From the NCBI RefSeq assembly GCF_017810075.1, contig NZ_JADNYK010000005.1:389862-453861 (forward strand): a stretch of DNA of 64,000 nt, in the 5' to 3' direction. Shown piece after piece: positions 63,263 through 64,000 of this stretch. Position numbers and translations under genes: made by a program. Under the pieces are notes generated by a model that saw only the letters and a program-made list of their open reading frames with translations, ran no database searches and was not told where the DNA came from. How positions within the stretch are numbered: position 1 is the stretch's first letter; each line of letters starts with the position of its first letter. Source of the DNA: Pseudozobellia sp. WGM2 (GTDB taxonomy: Bacteria; Bacteroidota; Bacteroidia; Flavobacteriales; Flavobacteriaceae).

Positions 63263-63673
63263 ATGAAAAAAGCTAGTATTCTACTTGTAGACGATGATGA
63301 AATTTATCTCTACTTGACAGAACGCCTGATAGATGGTATTTCAGAAAATTTAACCGTAAAATCGTTCACTGATGGTGAAAAGGCGTTCGATTATGTAAGC
63401 AACTGCGTAAGTGAACAAACCGAATTGCCAGGGGTTATTCTATTGGACGTAAATATGCCATTCTTAGATGGCTGGGGATTCTTACGGGAATTCAAAGAAT
63501 TGAAAGATAAGATAAACGACAAAGTACATATTTACTTGGTAACCTCTTCTGAAAGGGAAAGGGATAAAGTGCGTGCCCAGGAATTTGACGAACTTACGGG
63601 GTATGTTGTAAAACCGGTATCGGAAGATAAGTTGGTAGAAATACTTAATGAAGTTTATGAAAACCATTGGTAG
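63263..63673 (+). CDS. stand-alone response regulator receiver (CheY-like)
   Basis: 136 residues, a single receiver domain with no output domain. Acidic pocket LLVDDDE (8-13), phospho-acceptor Asp62 (VILLDVNMPFLDGWGF), switch Ser/Thr in YLVTSSERERD, and conserved Lys in GYVVKPVSEDK. Without a DNA-binding domain it probably acts through protein contacts or in a phosphorelay. It has its own ATG 97 bases after the kinase stop and a hairpin terminator after it. Confidence 0.93.
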   Translation: MKKASILLVDDDEIYLYLTERLIDGISENLTVKSFTDGEKAFDYVSNCVSEQTELPGVILLDVNMPFLDGWGFLREFKELKDKINDKVHIYLVTSSERERDKVRAQEFDELTGYVVKPVSEDKLVEILNEVYENHW

Positions 63674-63747
63674 TTATAGAAAAAACTTACTTTAAACACA
63701 AAATACTTTTTTGAAGTTTTTGATGTAATTATCAGGAAATTGTATAG

Positions 63748-63784
63748 CAAACGACAGAACCAGTTTTGGTTCGTCGTTTGTTTA
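63748..63784 (+). terminator. intrinsic terminator after the response regulator
   Basis: CAAACGAC, one bulged A, GAACC, a 6-base loop, GGTTC, GTCGTTTG, then TTTA. A 13-bp stem interrupted only by the bulge, 75 bases after the stop codon. Confidence 0.7.
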
Positions 63785-64000
63785 TCTTCAAAATATAATG
63801 AACATTAATATCAAGGCTTAGATTTGTTTTGAATACCCAGAACAGAGATTGCTTGTTATTAGTGATTTATCTCGATATACCACGTAGCTTTATCATTTTA
63901 CCGGATCAGGAACAATTGTTGTGTTTATGCAAAAATTGTTGTTAGTCTAAATAGGAAGAATTCTACATTTTTCACACCTCTGAACTGCGCCCTAAATGCT
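63785..64000. other. window-end intergenic DNA, no gene resolved
   Basis: The last 216 bases, beyond the response-regulator terminator, show no open frame with family resemblance on either strand and no RNA-like fold that I can support. They may be the upstream region of a gene outside the window. Confidence 0.4.

Noticed and set aside
1..64000. tRNA, rRNA, riboswitch or phage attachment site
   Set aside because: The intergenic regions were read on both strands, and no cloverleaf, rRNA-like stretch, known riboswitch core or integrase gene was seen; short non-coding RNAs cannot be excluded by eye.

Overview
The window is AT-rich chromosomal DNA from a member of the Bacteroidota, most likely a marine Flavobacteriaceae (Zobellia/Maribacter-like; the genus is inferred, not shown). 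The main clues are four very large surface proteins with type IX secretion (T9SS) type B C-terminal sorting domains, two PorP/SprF proteins, two PorE-like OmpA proteins, TAnnTTTG-type promoter boxes, and typical flavobacterial housekeeping sets such as ruvX-def-DUF5606. I see no rRNA, tRNA, insertion sequence, phage gene or CRISPR array.

Layout. 1-5 kb: the end of an Lrp/AsnC regulator, a small exported protein, a DUF1456 protein, a TerB-like protein, hsp20 and uvrB. 5-8.3 kb: a BspA-like (DUF285) surface protein. 8.4-10.2 kb: an ABC-2 type exporter. 10.3-23 kb: a single 4,240-residue SprB-like adhesin gene. 23.2-27 kb: an unrecognised protein with kinase-like motifs, a nucleoid-associated protein, a pRiA4b ORF-3-like protein and heme A synthase. 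27-43.1 kb: two tandem copies of a three-gene cassette, each ordered repeat-rich adhesin, PorP/SprF, PorE-like OmpA protein. 43.4-50.3 kb: CCA transferase and TsaC, then a nonulosonic (sialic-type) acid activation and glycosyltransferase group. 50.4-52.9 kb: dapD and, divergently, ruvX-def-DUF5606. 52.9-60.3 kb: a catabolic or exported-enzyme group (nitrilase, GH20, SGNH hydrolase, RraA-like, enolase-superfamily dehydratase, alpha/beta hydrolase, aquaglyceroporin). 60.5-63.7 kb: a DUF1569 protein, a histidine kinase and a stand-alone receiver.

How the genes work together. About 26 kb of the 64 kb encodes four T9SS cargo proteins, and a further 5.7 kb encodes paired outer-membrane and peptidoglycan-binding partners. 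The two cassettes look like self-contained modules: a cargo protein with a type B sorting domain, its own SprF and its own PorE-like periplasmic anchor. The cassette cargos share one subtype of C-terminal domain. The two solitary giants (BspA-like and SprB-like) have a different, canonical subtype and no SprF beside them. Both cassette cargos carry recently homogenised, GC-rich tandem repeats: eleven exact 213-bp units plus a variant twelfth in one, three exact 294-bp units in the other. These should be able to change length without losing the reading frame. The two-gene set at 45.5-47.5 kb (a NeuB-like synthase without a SAF domain, and a cytidylyltransferase-HAD phosphatase fusion) suggests a minimal KDN-like sugar pathway feeding the neighbouring sialyltransferase-like enzyme.

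Several computed starts are TTG codons. Where a nearby in-frame ATG fits better (the SprB-like adhesin, GH20 and the sialyltransferase-like gene), I have used the ATG.
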